Source of the DNA: Tenuifilum sp. 4138str
GTDB lineage: Bacteria > Bacteroidota > Bacteroidia > Bacteroidales > Tenuifilaceae
Direction of reading: 5' to 3'
Assembly (NCBI RefSeq): GCF_041102575.1
Contig: NZ_JBGCUE010000001.1
Span: 62,001-126,000, forward strand
DNA: 64,000 nucleotides
Shown here one piece after another: positions 16,612-27,202 of this stretch (the stretch's first letter is position 1; the number at the start of each line of letters is the position of its first letter). The position numbers were made by a program, and so were the translations under genes. The notes below the pieces were generated by a model, which did no database searches, was not told where the DNA came from, and saw only the letters and a program-made list of their open reading frames with translations.

Positions 16612-18126
16612 TTAATTGTAGAGACCTATTACACTTTCAATATACCTGTCTCGTTCAGTTAAAACTAATATTGAATCGTAGCACCAGTTAATCAAGTTTT
16701 GGGGTGCAAAACTGATAATCAGAACCAAAATGGTAATTGCAATAATTGAAAACATCACCCCGGGTTGCATTTTTAAAAGATTATTCAAACTTAATTTTGG
16801 TTTTTCCCCAGCAGGATTAGGTTTCCAGAAAACTTCGTTCCAGATTTTTGTCATTGAAAAAAGAGTCAGCAAGCTAACCATCAGCGAAATGGCAGTTACA
16901 ATGATGACCAGTATGCTTCCTTCCTCAAATCCGCTGCGTGCAAGTAAATATTTTCCCCAGAAACCTGAAAGCGGGGGCACGCCAGTTAGAGAAAATGCTG
17001 AAATGGCAAATAGCATTGCTAACCATGGGGCTTGCTTTATTATGCCACCAAGTTCTTTGAGTTTATAGCTGCCTGAAATTCTATAAACACCACCCGCTAT
17101 GAAGAATAGGTTGGTTTTGACCAGGACATTGTGAATGACAAAAAAAATTGAACCAGCAATGGCTAGCGGGGTAAAAATGGCTATACCCATAACCATGTAT
17201 CCTATTTGAGAGATTATATGAAACGATAGTATTTTTCTGAAATCAACCTGTGCAGCCGCGCCAAGCACACCAATAGCCATTGTTAAGGCTGCAAAAACTA
17301 GCATAATAGTTTGTAGGAAAGTGCCTTGTAGTGGATAAATGATTGTAAAAAACCGGGTTAATGCGTATACTCCAACTTTCGTGAGCAACGCAACCGCTAA
17401 GGCAGTTATACCTACTGGTGCTGTGTGGTATGTTGCGGGAAGCCAAAAGAATAGTGGGAAAATGGCCGCTTTTATTCCAAAACTAATGAAGAAAAAGGTG
17501 GCAGCAACTCCAACTAATTCCTGGTTGCCAATCAAAGGGATTGTTTTTGCAATATACGCCATGTTTAAATGACCGGTTAAGCCGTATAAAAGCCCAATAC
17601 CAATCAGGAAAAAGGTGGAACCTAAAACATTTATTGCAACGTACTTAATGGTGCCCTCGAGCTGTTGCCTGTTTGCGCCAATTGTGAAAAGAACAAATGA
17701 GCTAACCAGCATTACTTCAAACCATACGTATAAATTGAATAAATCGCCTGCTAAAAAGGTACCCGACAGGCCAAAAGCCAAGAAAAAGTATGTAGGAAAG
17801 AATATTGAAAGTGATGTTTTCTCCTTAACGAATGAAACGGCATACCAGAATGCAATAAGTTCAATACAAGCACTAAGTATTATGTAAATTGAAGACATAC
17901 CATCGACAACAAGCATGATGCCTAAACCATTTGGCCAGTTGCCAACGCTAAGTAACTGTAATCCATTAGCATTAACAACCCTAAAAAGCCATAGCGAAAC
18001 AATAAGAAAGGACAGTGTGGATAAACCGCCAACAATTACCTGTATTTTGGTTTTACCCCAAAGCGCAAGCATTAGAATTGCAGTTGTTAATGGAATAGTA
18101 AGTATTAAAGCTATAGCAATATTCAT
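16612..18126 (-). CDS. mnhD: Mrp/Mnh antiporter subunit D
   Basis: 504 residues, about fourteen transmembrane helices, related to the proton-pumping NuoN/NuoM subunits of complex I. Conserved acidic and lysine residues expected for proton transfer are in segments such as LYVWFEVMLVSSFVL (the TM5 glutamate) and FGIKAAIFPLFFWLP (the TM7 lysine). With MnhA it forms the ion-translocating core exchanging Na+ (or other cations) for H+. The operon gap to mnhC is 18 bp. Confidence 0.96.
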   Translation of the reverse strand: MNIAIALILTIPLTTAILMLALWGKTKIQVIVGGLSTLSFLIVSLWLFRVVNANGLQLLSVGNWPNGLGIMLVVDGMSSIYIILSACIELIAFWYAVSFVKEKTSLSIFFPTYFFLAFGLSGTFLAGDLFNLYVWFEVMLVSSFVLFTIGANRQQLEGTIKYVAINVLGSTFFLIGIGLLYGLTGHLNMAYIAKTIPLIGNQELVGVAATFFFISFGIKAAIFPLFFWLPATYHTAPVGITALAVALLTKVGVYALTRFFTIIYPLQGTFLQTIMLVFAALTMAIGVLGAAAQVDFRKILSFHIISQIGYMVMGIAIFTPLAIAGSIFFVIHNVLVKTNLFFIAGGVYRISGSYKLKELGGIIKQAPWLAMLFAISAFSLTGVPPLSGFWGKYLLARSGFEEGSILVIIVTAISLMVSLLTLFSMTKIWNEVFWKPNPAGEKPKLSLNNLLKMQPGVMFSIIAITILVLIISFAPQNLINWCYDSILVLTERDRYIESVIGLYN

Positions 18127-18144
18127 AACAGTTCCGAGTAATAT

Positions 18145-18498
18145 TTAGTCAATTTTTTCTGATGAGTTTAGTTGCTCCATGTTCGATATACCGGTAACTT
18201 TATAAACCTTACGTATAAGTACTATGGCAAAAGCCTGGATTCCAAACCCGATAACAATTGCAGTTAGCATTAACGCTTGAGGAATAGGGTCGGCAAATGG
18301 TGGGGTTAACACCTCTTTACCTTGATCAATAATTGCGGGAACTCCTCGAGTAATCCTTGCAATTAGGAATATAAACAAATTTGTTGCGTAACCCATCATC
18401 ATAATCCCAATGATGAGTTTTATCATGTCCTTGTGAAGCATTAGGTAAAGCCCTGCAGCAAAAAGTAATCCTGTTAAGATAGCTAATACAATTTCCAT
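18145..18498 (-). CDS. mnhC: Mrp/Mnh antiporter subunit C
   Basis: 117 residues, three helices, homologous to NuoK. Typical segments: LFAAGLYLMLHKDMIKLIIGIMMMGYATNLFI and ADPIPQALMLTAIVIGFGIQAFAIVLIRKVY. NuoK-like subunits line the proton path of the complex. It starts 2 bp after the mnhB stop, so the genes are translationally linked. Confidence 0.95.
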   Translation of the reverse strand: MEIVLAILTGLLFAAGLYLMLHKDMIKLIIGIMMMGYATNLFIFLIARITRGVPAIIDQGKEVLTPPFADPIPQALMLTAIVIGFGIQAFAIVLIRKVYKVTGISNMEQLNSSEKID

Positions 18499-18500
18499 GT

Positions 18501-18908
18501 TTAATTTTTTGAGAGAGTAATAGTAATGTTCAAAACAACACCAATCACAAGAATGTAAACCCCAGTATCAAAAATTAGCGGAGTTCCAATTTTGCCTATT
18601 AAAGGTACTGAAAAACCAAGCCAAATGCCTGTCATTAATGGTTTGTTAAGAAAAATTGGGATAATGATACTAATAGCCGATACCATTAAGCCTGTGACAA
18701 TTATTACAATTGGTTTGATTCTGTAATTGGCCGTAGAGCTATTCGCTCCTAATACCATGGTTCGCATAAAAAGACCAATTGCGGCAAGCAATCCTCCAAT
18801 AAATCCCCCACCCGGTGCATTGTGTCCTCTGAAAAGAAGGAACAGTGAAAAAATGATAAAAAGTGGTGTGAGCAACTTGATTGATGTTTGAAGAATAACT
18901 GAGCGCAT
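18501..18908 (-). CDS. mnhB: Mrp/Mnh antiporter subunit B
   Basis: 135 residues with four hydrophobic helices and the MnhB signature [21 protein letters not shown]. MnhB is an integral subunit of the Mrp complex. Located 14 bp after mnhA. Confidence 0.95.
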   Translation of the reverse strand: MRSVILQTSIKLLTPLFIIFSLFLLFRGHNAPGGGFIGGLLAAIGLFMRTMVLGANSSTANYRIKPIVIIVTGLMVSAISIIIPIFLNKPLMTGIWLGFSVPLIGKIGTPLIFDTGVYILVIGVVLNITITLSKN

Positions 18909-18922
18909 ATCTATTGGTACTT

Positions 18923-21238
18923 TTAATTTCTTAAACGATATTTCAGTATGGATAGAATTCCTATCGAAGTAACGGCCAGAACAACTATTTCACCCATAGT
19001 ATCGAGCCCCCTAAAATCGACAAGGATAACGTTAACAACATTTCGGCCTTTTGCAAGTAAGTAACTCGATTGTGCATAAAAATCCTTTACTGGCGAAGGA
19101 GTTGGTAGCGTGTGAATCCAAAGTAAAAGCATGGTTAATGTAGCGCCAAAAAGTAATGATAGGCCCATGTATTTTAACTTTGAACTATTTGCTATTGGTA
19201 AAAATTTAGGTAAGAGGTTAAGTGTAAGCACAAATATTACAATGGTAAGGGTTTCAACAAGGAATTGGGTCATGGCAATATCTGGGCCGCCGAAATAAAG
19301 GAATATAGCTGCGGTACCATAACCGATAAGCCCTAACGATACTATTGAAATTAATCTTGACTTGGCGGTGATTGTATTAACCAATCCAATTATCATAATT
19401 AAAACGAATACAATTTCGTACCATCTTAAATGAGTTAGTTCCTCAAAACTTTGAAGGGAGGGAAATTGGCCCTTTTGAAGTATTTGGTACCATGTTAGTA
19501 TTAAGAAAGTGGAAATAATTACTATAAAATAGTTTTTCAGAATTCCTGATTGAAAAAATAAAGTCTGTTTTTTTGCAAGTTCTAACAAGGATATAATGCT
19601 TTTGTTGTAGAGATGTTCTGGCCCAAACAATTCGTTTAACTTGGACTTTAATGCACGGGACAAAATATTACCCCGAATTCTGTATAGTACATATCCAAAT
19701 ACCAGTGTTAAAACACTAAGTCCAAAAATAAAGGTAAACCCATGCCAGATTCCAAGTTTTAATACCTTTTCAACGTTTAAGATTTGACTCGAGGAGTGAT
19801 GCAATATGGGCTGGGCAAGCTGTTCGGAAAATACACCGCCAAGCAACCCTAGAGTTGCCATTACAATTGGCCCAATTAGCATTGAAAGAGGTGCTTCGTG
19901 TGGTTTTTTAGGAGTTGAGGCCTCTTTCCCAGTAAAAATCTTATACCCAAACTCAAAAGCAATACCAGTAAACATAACCCCTGTTGAAAATGTGAGAAAA
20001 CCTATTAGTCCGCTGGCTAATGGTGAGCTGAAAGCCGCTCCGTATATAATTTCTTTGGCTATAAAGCCAAAAAAAGGAATTACACCGGCCATTGAAAGCG
20101 ATGCTAAAGCCGCTGAGTAGAAAGTGAATGGCATCAATTTCCCTAAACCTGAGAGTACCGATAAGTCGCGTGTGCCAGTTTCGTGATCGATGTTGCCTGT
20201 TACCATGAAAAGAGTACCCTTATAAAGTGCATGGGCAAGAAGAAACACCATGGCTGCCTGTATGGATATTGTTGTCCCAATACCAAGTAACATGGTCATT
20301 ATGCCAAGAGCGCTAACGGTTGTATAGGCTAAAACCTTTTTCATGTCATTTTGAATTATGGCAAATAGCGCTCCATATACCATGGTTATTGCACCAATGT
20401 GAATAAGTGGTAACCTCCAAACTTCCGTGTCGGCAAACATTGGTGTGAGTCGGGCTATTAAAAAGATACCAGCCTTGACCATGGTTGTGGAATGTAGAAA
20501 TGCGCTTACTGGAGCAGGCGCAGCCATGGCTTTGGGCAGCCAGAAATGAAATGGGAATTGCGCTGATTTTGTGATAGCGCCTATTAAGATCAGTATGGCA
20601 ATTATTGGTTTTAATTTACTTTCGGAAAGTAGGTTTGAGCTTTTAAATATGTCAGCAAGCTCATAGGAGCCCACCTCATTACCCAGTAATATAAACCCCG
20701 ATAGCATAAACAACCCACCAGTAACAGTTACCAGCATGGCCATTAAGGCCGATTTTCGCGATTCCTCACTGTCATGGTAGTAGCCTATTAACAGGTACGA
20801 TGACAAACTTGTCAACTCCCAAAAAATGAATAGGACAATAAGATTACCCGACATCACAACACCAAGCATGGCGGTCGTGAACAGGCTGAGGTAAAGGTAA
20901 AATAAACCCTTGTTTTTATCCCCCTTTAGATATCCGTTGGCATAATTAAAAATAAGAAAACCAACACCGGAAATCAGCAATACAAAAAAGATGCTTAATC
21001 CATCAAGTCTTAATGTAAAATTTAAATTGAGTAACTCAATCCACCGGACTTGCTCTACTAATACTCCTTGCTCAATTACATGATTTAGCTTTGATAATGC
21101 GAAAACAAAAATACCAAGTGGAAATATACTCAGCCAGTTACCGCTATGTTTTGGATATAGGTGGTGAACTGGCACTGAAACCAGGGATAATAGTAATAAG
21201 GTTATAATAACAGTAATCACCGCCAGTGTTTTTATCAA
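18923..21238 (-). CDS. mnhA: Mrp/Mnh antiporter subunit A
   Basis: 771 residues, the long MrpA form. An N-terminal NuoL-like antiporter domain (about 1-500) contains [18 protein letters not shown] (conserved glutamate) and [33 protein letters not shown]-type sequence (lysine and histidine of the proton path). A C-terminal domain (about 600-771) with MbhD/MbhE-like helices ends in the [22 protein letters not shown] motif. First gene of the seven-gene antiporter operon. Such complexes maintain pH and sodium balance and are widespread in alkaliphiles and anaerobes. I found no clear promoter; 76 bp separate it from the upstream LtaS-like gene on the same strand, so read-through is possible. Confidence 0.96.
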   Translation of the reverse strand: MIKTLAVITVIITLLLLSLVSVPVHHLYPKHSGNWLSIFPLGIFVFALSKLNHVIEQGVLVEQVRWIELLNLNFTLRLDGLSIFFVLLISGVGFLIFNYANGYLKGDKNKGLFYLYLSLFTTAMLGVVMSGNLIVLFIFWELTSLSSYLLIGYYHDSEESRKSALMAMLVTVTGGLFMLSGFILLGNEVGSYELADIFKSSNLLSESKLKPIIAILILIGAITKSAQFPFHFWLPKAMAAPAPVSAFLHSTTMVKAGIFLIARLTPMFADTEVWRLPLIHIGAITMVYGALFAIIQNDMKKVLAYTTVSALGIMTMLLGIGTTISIQAAMVFLLAHALYKGTLFMVTGNIDHETGTRDLSVLSGLGKLMPFTFYSAALASLSMAGVIPFFGFIAKEIIYGAAFSSPLASGLIGFLTFSTGVMFTGIAFEFGYKIFTGKEASTPKKPHEAPLSMLIGPIVMATLGLLGGVFSEQLAQPILHHSSSQILNVEKVLKLGIWHGFTFIFGLSVLTLVFGYVLYRIRGNILSRALKSKLNELFGPEHLYNKSIISLLELAKKQTLFFQSGILKNYFIVIISTFLILTWYQILQKGQFPSLQSFEELTHLRWYEIVFVLIMIIGLVNTITAKSRLISIVSLGLIGYGTAAIFLYFGGPDIAMTQFLVETLTIVIFVLTLNLLPKFLPIANSSKLKYMGLSLLFGATLTMLLLWIHTLPTPSPVKDFYAQSSYLLAKGRNVVNVILVDFRGLDTMGEIVVLAVTSIGILSILKYRLRN

Positions 21239-21314
21239 ATATACTAAATTGATATAATGCTGGCAAGGAAACAGCTGGCGATAAATGTTTGTTCAAATGT
21301 GTATTGCCGCTATA

Positions 21315-23147
21315 CTATAAGTTGTTGAACTCCTCCTGGTAAGCATTAAAGAATGCCCATGCATCATTCCTGGTTTCGGCGATATTCTTTCCGGTTTGCT
21401 TTATGTATTTTTTCCCTACAAGGTCGTAAACTATGGTATCGGTTTGGTTTACGTAGCCAAAGCCTTCGTTAAAGGCAAAGTAGGCAAAGGGTGTAACCTT
21501 ACATGCAAGAATATTCTTTGATAGAGTAAATTGACCATGAGGCAAATTAAGCTGTGCAAGGAGTGTAGCGGCCAAATCGGTTTGTGAGCATGTGGTTGTG
21601 ACAACCAAGGGTTTCCTTTCTATAGCCCCGCCCAGCCAAACCATAGGAATACCAAACTTTAAGGGCTCCCAGTTGGGATGGTTTGCAGGATGACGATGAC
21701 CATGGTCGGCAATAAGTACAATAAGGGTGTTCTTGAACCACTCCCTTTGCTGGGCTTTGGCCATAAAATCTCCAAGACAGCTATCGGCATAGTATGCCGA
21801 GCTAAGGAATTGTTCCACCTCGGTCTTCCCATTAAACTTCGGTTTGGCGGGAATTTCAAAGGGCTCGTGGCTGCTAAGGGTGAAGAACATTTTGAAGAAA
21901 GGCGTTTTGGCTGAGTCGATATCGGTAAGCAAGTAATTAAAAACATGCTCATCGTGCACTCCCCACTTAGAGTTGCGGTAGCTTTTAGGAAAATCGTCCT
22001 GTGTTATCAATCTTTGAAATTTAGCATGGTAAAGGAATGAGCGAATATTCGCAAAATCGGGGTCGCCTCCGTAGTAAAACGCTGTACTATAGCCTTTTTT
22101 GTAAAGCACTTCGCTAATGGTTGGCAGTTTGTTCGATTTTGTGGGGTACTTGATTACCGATTGGGTGGGCTGGGCAGGAAATCCCGAAAGTACAGCTATA
22201 ATCCCTTTGTCGCTTCTATCGCCGCTTGCGGTGGTTCGGGTGAAAAGTATACCCTCGGAAGCCAAACGGTTTAGGTTTGGGGTAACATTGGGAAGCCCGC
22301 CAAGGGGGCCAATCAGCTTTGCACCAAAACTTTCAAGTAGAATGATAATAATATTTGGTTGGTTCGTGTTCAAAACATATAATGTACTATCGGTATGCAT
22401 GAGCTCACCAAAGCGTTGGTGGGCTGCAGCTTTGTCAATTTCAACATTGTATGTTTTGCTCATGCTGCTGCTTTTACTTACGGAGTACATCATGTTCCAA
22501 ACTGGGTTAAGGGCAGCGTGGTTGCAAAAGTTATTCTGGCTAAAGTACACTTTACCGGGGTTCATGGGTGCAATACCAAAACCTCCACGAATTGGAATTA
22601 TCATGGTTGCAGCCAGGAAAATGTAAATTGGAGAGTACCACCATCTTGCCTTATTGGTTTGGTTTAGTTCCCTGGCAACCCACTTACGGTATGCAAGGTG
22701 TGAAAGGTAAGTGATTCCTATAAGCAAGACAACGAATAGTATTAATAATGGCGTTTTTACCGACGCCATTGCCTCCTTTGGGGTTTTAAGGTATAGCAAT
22801 GGGGTTGCATCGATACGGTAACCCCAATTGCGGTATAGTTCCATATCGCTGATAACAACCGTATTTACAACTAAAAGTAGTAGTATGGTTAAAGCATTGT
22901 ACATTCTAGTAATACTCTTTGGGGAAACCCAGAAAAAGATAGCCAAAAGCAGAAATGTTAGTAGAAGAATATATCCTGCAAGCGAGGAATCCATCCAGGC
23001 TCCTCGAATGAAAATATTTATGAACTCGTTAAACTTAACCGACTTAAGGTTTTCAAACTGGTAAATAAGGAAAGCTTTACGGTAGGTGGCAAACAGTATT
23101 ACCCAAAATACGAAATACCTTAAACTGAATGATAAATGTTTTCTCAT
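21315..23147 (-). CDS. LtaS-like membrane phosphotransferase/sulfatase (second copy)
   Basis: 610 residues from ATG at 23147 (MRKHLSF). A longer frame reaches 23282 but would overlap the divergent asparaginase gene, and its extra 45 residues look non-coding. Five N-terminal transmembrane helices, then a periplasmic alkaline-phosphatase-superfamily domain with NIIIILLESFGAKLIGP (metal-ligand E), a Ser-containing loop ASGDRSDKGIIAVLSG (likely nucleophile region) and LIADHGHRHP (metal ligands D and H). Same architecture as the enzyme at 10492-12456 but clearly divergent in sequence. The acceptor is unknown; a periplasmic glycan or lipid is inferred. Confidence 0.88.
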   Translation of the reverse strand: MRKHLSFSLRYFVFWVILFATYRKAFLIYQFENLKSVKFNEFINIFIRGAWMDSSLAGYILLLTFLLLAIFFWVSPKSITRMYNALTILLLLVVNTVVISDMELYRNWGYRIDATPLLYLKTPKEAMASVKTPLLILFVVLLIGITYLSHLAYRKWVARELNQTNKARWWYSPIYIFLAATMIIPIRGGFGIAPMNPGKVYFSQNNFCNHAALNPVWNMMYSVSKSSSMSKTYNVEIDKAAAHQRFGELMHTDSTLYVLNTNQPNIIIILLESFGAKLIGPLGGLPNVTPNLNRLASEGILFTRTTASGDRSDKGIIAVLSGFPAQPTQSVIKYPTKSNKLPTISEVLYKKGYSTAFYYGGDPDFANIRSFLYHAKFQRLITQDDFPKSYRNSKWGVHDEHVFNYLLTDIDSAKTPFFKMFFTLSSHEPFEIPAKPKFNGKTEVEQFLSSAYYADSCLGDFMAKAQQREWFKNTLIVLIADHGHRHPANHPNWEPLKFGIPMVWLGGAIERKPLVVTTTCSQTDLAATLLAQLNLPHGQFTLSKNILACKVTPFAYFAFNEGFGYVNQTDTIVYDLVGKKYIKQTGKNIAETRNDAWAFFNAYQEEFNNL

Positions 23148-23205
23148 TTGTGTAAATGATTTAAATTGCAAACCTAATAAATAAGAACGTATAAACGTCA
23201 CGGTC

Positions 23206-24156
23206 ATGCGCAAGAAAATTTTAGTCTTATTGTTTATTGTTGGGTTCGTTGTAAGCAATTCATTCCCACAAACCTGGAGCATCGCTGTTCACGGTGGTGC
23301 TGGGAACATGAAACCCGAAAACTTTACCAAGGAGCAGCTTGATGAGTATGAACGGGAGATGAATGCAGCTCTAAGCATTGGGGTAAAAATCTTGAATTCG
23401 GGTGGAACAAGCCTCGATGCCGTTGAGCAAGTTGTCCGATACCTTGAGGATTGCCCGTTGTTCAATGCCGGGAGGGGCGCAGTTTTCACCCACGAGGGGC
23501 GTAATGAGCTTGACGCGGCAATTATGGATGGTAAAACCCTTATGGCAGGCTCAGTTGCTGGTGTAACCGATGTCAAAAATCCCATATCGCTTGCTCGCAA
23601 AGTAATGGAGGATTCACCCCATGTAATGCTGGCAGGTAAGGGGGCTTCGGAATTTGCTAGAGTTAAGGGTATTGAAATGGTTGATAGCTCATACTTTTTT
23701 ACTCCACAGCGCTGGAACGACCTTCAGCGTACGCTATCAAGGGAAAAGATGGGCACTGTTGGGTGCGTGGCACTCGACATGCATGGCAACCTGGCTGCTG
23801 CAACATCAACCGGAGGAATGACCAATAAACGATGGGGGCGAATAGGTGATGCGCCAATTATTGGTGCCGGAACTTACGCCAATAATTCCACCTGTGCCAT
23901 TTCGGCTACTGGGCATGGCGAATATTTTATAAGATATACTGTAGCCCACGATATTTCAGCGTTCATGGAATACCAAAACCTTTCACTCAATGCAGCGGTT
24001 GAGCGTGTTATTATGGGTAAACTCCTTAATGCTGGAGGGCGCGGAGGAGTAATTGCGGTTGACCGCTCCGGTAATGTTTGCATGATGATGAATACCACAG
24101 GCATGTTCCGTGCATTTGCTCGTTCCGATGGAAGTAATGGATTTGCCATTTTTTAA
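23206..24156 (+). CDS. Isoaspartyl peptidase / L-asparaginase (type T2)
   Basis: 316 residues with a signal peptide (about 1-22), so probably periplasmic. Ntn-hydrolase that self-cleaves to alpha and beta chains. The catalytic threonine is T184 at the start of GTVGCVALD. Substrate-binding motifs follow: TSTGGMTNKRWGRIGDAPIIGAGTYA, split here as STGGM (201-205) and RIGDAPIIGAGTYA (212-225), and GHGEYFIR. N-terminal WSIAVHGGAGN and PLFNAGRGAVF are also typical. It hydrolyses isoaspartyl dipeptides and asparagine. Its start lies 58 bp from the divergent LtaS-like gene. Confidence 0.95.
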   Translation: MRKKILVLLFIVGFVVSNSFPQTWSIAVHGGAGNMKPENFTKEQLDEYEREMNAALSIGVKILNSGGTSLDAVEQVVRYLEDCPLFNAGRGAVFTHEGRNELDAAIMDGKTLMAGSVAGVTDVKNPISLARKVMEDSPHVMLAGKGASEFARVKGIEMVDSSYFFTPQRWNDLQRTLSREKMGTVGCVALDMHGNLAAATSTGGMTNKRWGRIGDAPIIGAGTYANNSTCAISATGHGEYFIRYTVAHDISAFMEYQNLSLNAAVERVIMGKLLNAGGRGGVIAVDRSGNVCMMMNTTGMFRAFARSDGSNGFAIF

Positions 24157-24255
24157 GATACATTTTTTGGGTTTTTAATTACAATTTGGTATAATTTGAA
24201 TTAAATTTGATGAACCTAACCTTATCAGTAGTGTTAAACCTAATCCGGTAAACTT

Positions 24256-24771
24256 ATGGCACTCGAAGTTCATGTAAAATCAGCTGAAAGCAAGGGACAT
24301 ATCGAGATATTTTTGCTTCACTTTGTACTCATGCTCATCGCCATGTTTGTATTCCTTGCCTTGATTATGCTTATAGGTGGTTCTTTTACCTGGCCAAATT
24401 TCTGGAAGTTCTACATCACCTTTATACCTTTAACAGTGATACTTCCTGTTATTGTGGCCATAACCACATCGGTATCGTATAAAAGGGTTAATGTTCACAT
24501 TTTACCTGCCTCAAAGGTTAACATCGATAAGCTGAAAGATTTCATGTTTAGCGAGGATTACATCATTGTTGATAAGGATAAAACTTTCATACAGTTTATT
24601 CGAAGAAAAAATCTACCCCGTTTGCTTAGCTTAAACTACGATAAGCCATCAATCACCATACAGAACGATGAGGTGGTAGTTAATGTCCTTAAACGTTTGT
24701 CGTTAGTGTTACTCCCACAGCTTACCATTGGCAAAAGGTTTTTACTTGAGCCCGAAAGCAGTAAAGAATGA
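24256..24771 (+). CDS. Two-helix membrane protein, unknown function
   Basis: 171 residues. Two transmembrane helices (about 20-45 and 53-73), then a soluble C-terminal half with beta-rich pattern (VNVHILPASKVNIDKLKDFMFSEDYIIVDKD, FIQFIRRKN) reminiscent of small PH-like domains attached to membrane anchors. The stop overlaps the start of the next gene (ATGA at 24768-24771), so it is translationally coupled to the D-serine dehydratase-like enzyme. No recognisable function. Confidence 0.75.
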   Translation: MALEVHVKSAESKGHIEIFLLHFVLMLIAMFVFLALIMLIGGSFTWPNFWKFYITFIPLTVILPVIVAITTSVSYKRVNVHILPASKVNIDKLKDFMFSEDYIIVDKDKTFIQFIRRKNLPRLLSLNYDKPSITIQNDEVVVNVLKRLSLVLLPQLTIGKRFLLEPESSKE

Positions 24772-25868
24772 TTAAAGGATTTCCTTTCTTACTCGTCGAT
24801 ATTCCTAAATGTGAGCAAAACATTGCCTTCATGGTTCAAAAGGCCACGAAGGCAAAAGTTTTATTACGTCCTCACTTTAAAACGCATCAAAGTTTAGCCG
24901 TTGGGGAACTATTCCGTAAGCAAGGAGTTAATCGGATTACGGTTTCGTCGGTTGCCATGGCTGAATACTTTGCTGCAGGTGGTTGGAACGATATCACAAT
25001 TGCATTTCCTTTTGTACCACAAATGGTGCAGCGGGTAAATGCGCTGGCGCTGGGTGTTGATTTAAATGTAACTTTCTCATCTTCTCAAAACCTTTTAGCC
25101 ACAATTGATAGGGTTGAGAGTAAAGTTGGCGTATTTGTTGAGGTTGATGTTGGTCATGGCCGTTCCGGAGTAGCTGTTGAAAATACCCGTGAACTTGCCC
25201 TTATGGTGAATCTTATCAGCTCAAAACCGAATTTGGTTTTTAAGGGTTTTCTTACTCACGCCGGGCACTCCTATAGCGCGAGGAGTAGGGAGGAGGTAGA
25301 TAAACTTCATTCCGAAGCTTTAAGCAAACTTGCTAAACTCCGAAGCTTTTGGGTCGACCAGTTTCCTGACCTTGCCATATCGTATGGCGACACCCCAACC
25401 TGTTCCGTATCCGATGAGTTTTGGGGAATTAGCGAGATTCGTCCCGGTAACTTTGTGTTTTACGATGTGATGCAATACCAAATTGGCTCATGCACCACTT
25501 CGCAGGTGGCTTTGGCTCTTATCTGTCCGGTAGTTGACGTGTATCCCGGTAAGCAGAAAATAATTGTTCATGGTGGGGCTATTCACCTATCAAAGGACAG
25601 GGTTGAGATTGATGGGGCAGATTGCTATGGCTTTGTATGCAGATTTGATGGTAAAGGATGGAGCAACCCTATTCCAAATGCTATGGTAACTTCCCTTAGC
25701 CAGGAGCATGGGGTAATCTCCTATTCCGGTAATGACCTCGATGGTATAAAACCTGGCGATTTACTTGCCATTTTGCCAGTTCATAGCTGTTTAGCGGTCG
25801 ATTGCATGGGCCAAATGTTCGATTCCGAAGGCAATACATACGATGTTTTACCTAAAAATAAAAGGTGA
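24768..25868 (+). CDS. D-serine dehydratase/D-threonine aldolase-like PLP enzyme
   Basis: 366 residues. Alanine-racemase-type PLP barrel with the lysine in LLRPHFKTHQS (K38), followed by a C-terminal beta domain. Members use a metal next to PLP, and the metal-site motif PVHSC (His and Cys about residues 340 and 342) matches the His-x-Cys zinc site described for eukaryotic-type D-serine dehydratase rather than the His-x-Asp site of D-threonine aldolase. It probably converts D-serine, or a related D-hydroxy amino acid, to pyruvate and ammonia. Substrate is inferred. Overlaps the upstream gene by 4 bp and the M64 peptidase gene by 1 bp. Confidence 0.85.
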   Translation: MIKGFPFLLVDIPKCEQNIAFMVQKATKAKVLLRPHFKTHQSLAVGELFRKQGVNRITVSSVAMAEYFAAGGWNDITIAFPFVPQMVQRVNALALGVDLNVTFSSSQNLLATIDRVESKVGVFVEVDVGHGRSGVAVENTRELALMVNLISSKPNLVFKGFLTHAGHSYSARSREEVDKLHSEALSKLAKLRSFWVDQFPDLAISYGDTPTCSVSDEFWGISEIRPGNFVFYDVMQYQIGSCTTSQVALALICPVVDVYPGKQKIIVHGGAIHLSKDRVEIDGADCYGFVCRFDGKGWSNPIPNAMVTSLSQEHGVISYSGNDLDGIKPGDLLAILPVHSCLAVDCMGQMFDSEGNTYDVLPKNKR

Positions 25869-27202
25869 TGAAAAGGTTAACTCAGCTTCTGTTGTTCAGC
25901 GTGATTTCTACATTAACAACCGCTCAGTCCACCAAGAGCAATAGTGTATTTGATAAATATTTCGAGAATAAAACCATGAGGGTTGATTACATTCACGGGG
26001 GCAACTCGTTTAGCGAGGATTTTAAGATATTTGGCATAAAGAACGATGGAGAGTGGGGCGGAAGAGTTCGGGTGATGGATGACCCTTACAACCTGGGGCT
26101 TTATGCATTTGATATAATTGATGCTGCATCGGGAAAGGTTTTATACACACAGGGTTTTTGCAGCGTATTTGGCGAGTGGCAAACAACCGCTGAGGCTGGT
26201 AAACTAAACAAGAATTTTGAGGAGAGCGTCAGGTTCCCATGGCCAAAGGATATTTTTAAATTGGTTATGCGAAAGCGCGATAGCACCAACACTTTTCAAG
26301 TAATTTGGTCTGAAACTATTAATCCATCCATGTATGCCGATGCAAACCATGCCTATCCTGCGGCTAAGGTGCAATACTTTGTAAAAAGCGGTAACCCTAA
26401 GGAAAAGGTTGATATAGTTGTGCTTGCCGATGGCTACACTGTGGCTGATTCCGCCGAATTCAGGAAAGATGTGGAACATTTCACTGAGGCTTTCTTTTCT
26501 GTTGAACCATTTAAGAGTCGTAAAACTGATTTTAACGTTGCTGCGGTTTACTCCACATCACCCACTAGTGGCATACGGCTACAGAAACACAACTACTACC
26601 CGGCCAATGTTTTGGGGTGCACCTATTACACCTTTGGAACTGAACGTTACGTTTTAACCGAGCGGGAGTGGACTGTACGGGACTATGCTTCGGCAGTGCC
26701 CTACGATTTTTTGGTTATCCTATTAAACTCCAATAAGTATGGTGGCGGAGGTATTTACAACCTTTATATCACCGCATCGGCAAAATCGAGCAGCTCCGGA
26801 TATGTAATGGTTCACGAAATGGGGCATCATATAGCTGGCCTTGCCGATGAGTACTATACCAGCGATGTGGCTTACCAGGTTTCAGCCCCTAAGTATGAGC
26901 CCTGGGAGTTTAATATTACAGCTCTTCTCAACCCAGCAAGTTTGAAGTGGAAAAACATGGTTGAACAAACCACTCCAATCCCAACGCCCTGGCAAAAGGA
27001 AAACTACGAGCGAACAGGCAAATTGCGCATTGCCGATGAAGTGTACTCAGGTAAGGTTGGGGCTTTTGAGGGAGCAGGTTACCTAAGTAAAGGTATGTAT
27101 CGCCCCGAGGTTGACTGCATAATGTTCTCCCATTCATTAACATTCTGTAGGGTTTGTCAGGAGGGCCTAAACAGGGTGCTCGATATGTATGTGGTTAGGT
27201 AA
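25868..27202 (+). CDS. M64-family (IgA peptidase-like) metallopeptidase
   Basis: 444 residues from ATG 25868 (an in-frame GTG three bases earlier is possible). Signal peptide ending about residue 20 (TTAQ). An N-terminal beta domain (about 25-165) is followed by the M64 catalytic domain, starting KEKVDIVVLADGYT. The zinc site is HEMGHHIAGLADEYY (about 318-332), with HExxH and the distal Asp. M64 peptidases of Bacteroidota are exported endopeptidases; one Clostridium member cleaves IgA, but most are uncharacterised. Joined to the upstream D-serine dehydratase-like gene by a 1-bp overlap and convergent with the SpoIIE gene (8-bp overlap of ends). Confidence 0.92.
   Translation: MKRLTQLLLFSVISTLTTAQSTKSNSVFDKYFENKTMRVDYIHGGNSFSEDFKIFGIKNDGEWGGRVRVMDDPYNLGLYAFDIIDAASGKVLYTQGFCSVFGEWQTTAEAGKLNKNFEESVRFPWPKDIFKLVMRKRDSTNTFQVIWSETINPSMYADANHAYPAAKVQYFVKSGNPKEKVDIVVLADGYTVADSAEFRKDVEHFTEAFFSVEPFKSRKTDFNVAAVYSTSPTSGIRLQKHNYYPANVLGCTYYTFGTERYVLTEREWTVRDYASAVPYDFLVILLNSNKYGGGGIYNLYITASAKSSSSGYVMVHEMGHHIAGLADEYYTSDVAYQVSAPKYEPWEFNITALLNPASLKWKNMVEQTTPIPTPWQKENYERTGKLRIADEVYSGKVGAFEGAGYLSKGMYRPEVDCIMFSHSLTFCRVCQEGLNRVLDMYVVR

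Noticed and set aside
23148-23282. 45-residue N-terminal extension of the second LtaS-like protein
   Set aside because: It overlaps the signal peptide of the divergent isoaspartyl peptidase; the ATG at 23147 gives a normal membrane start.
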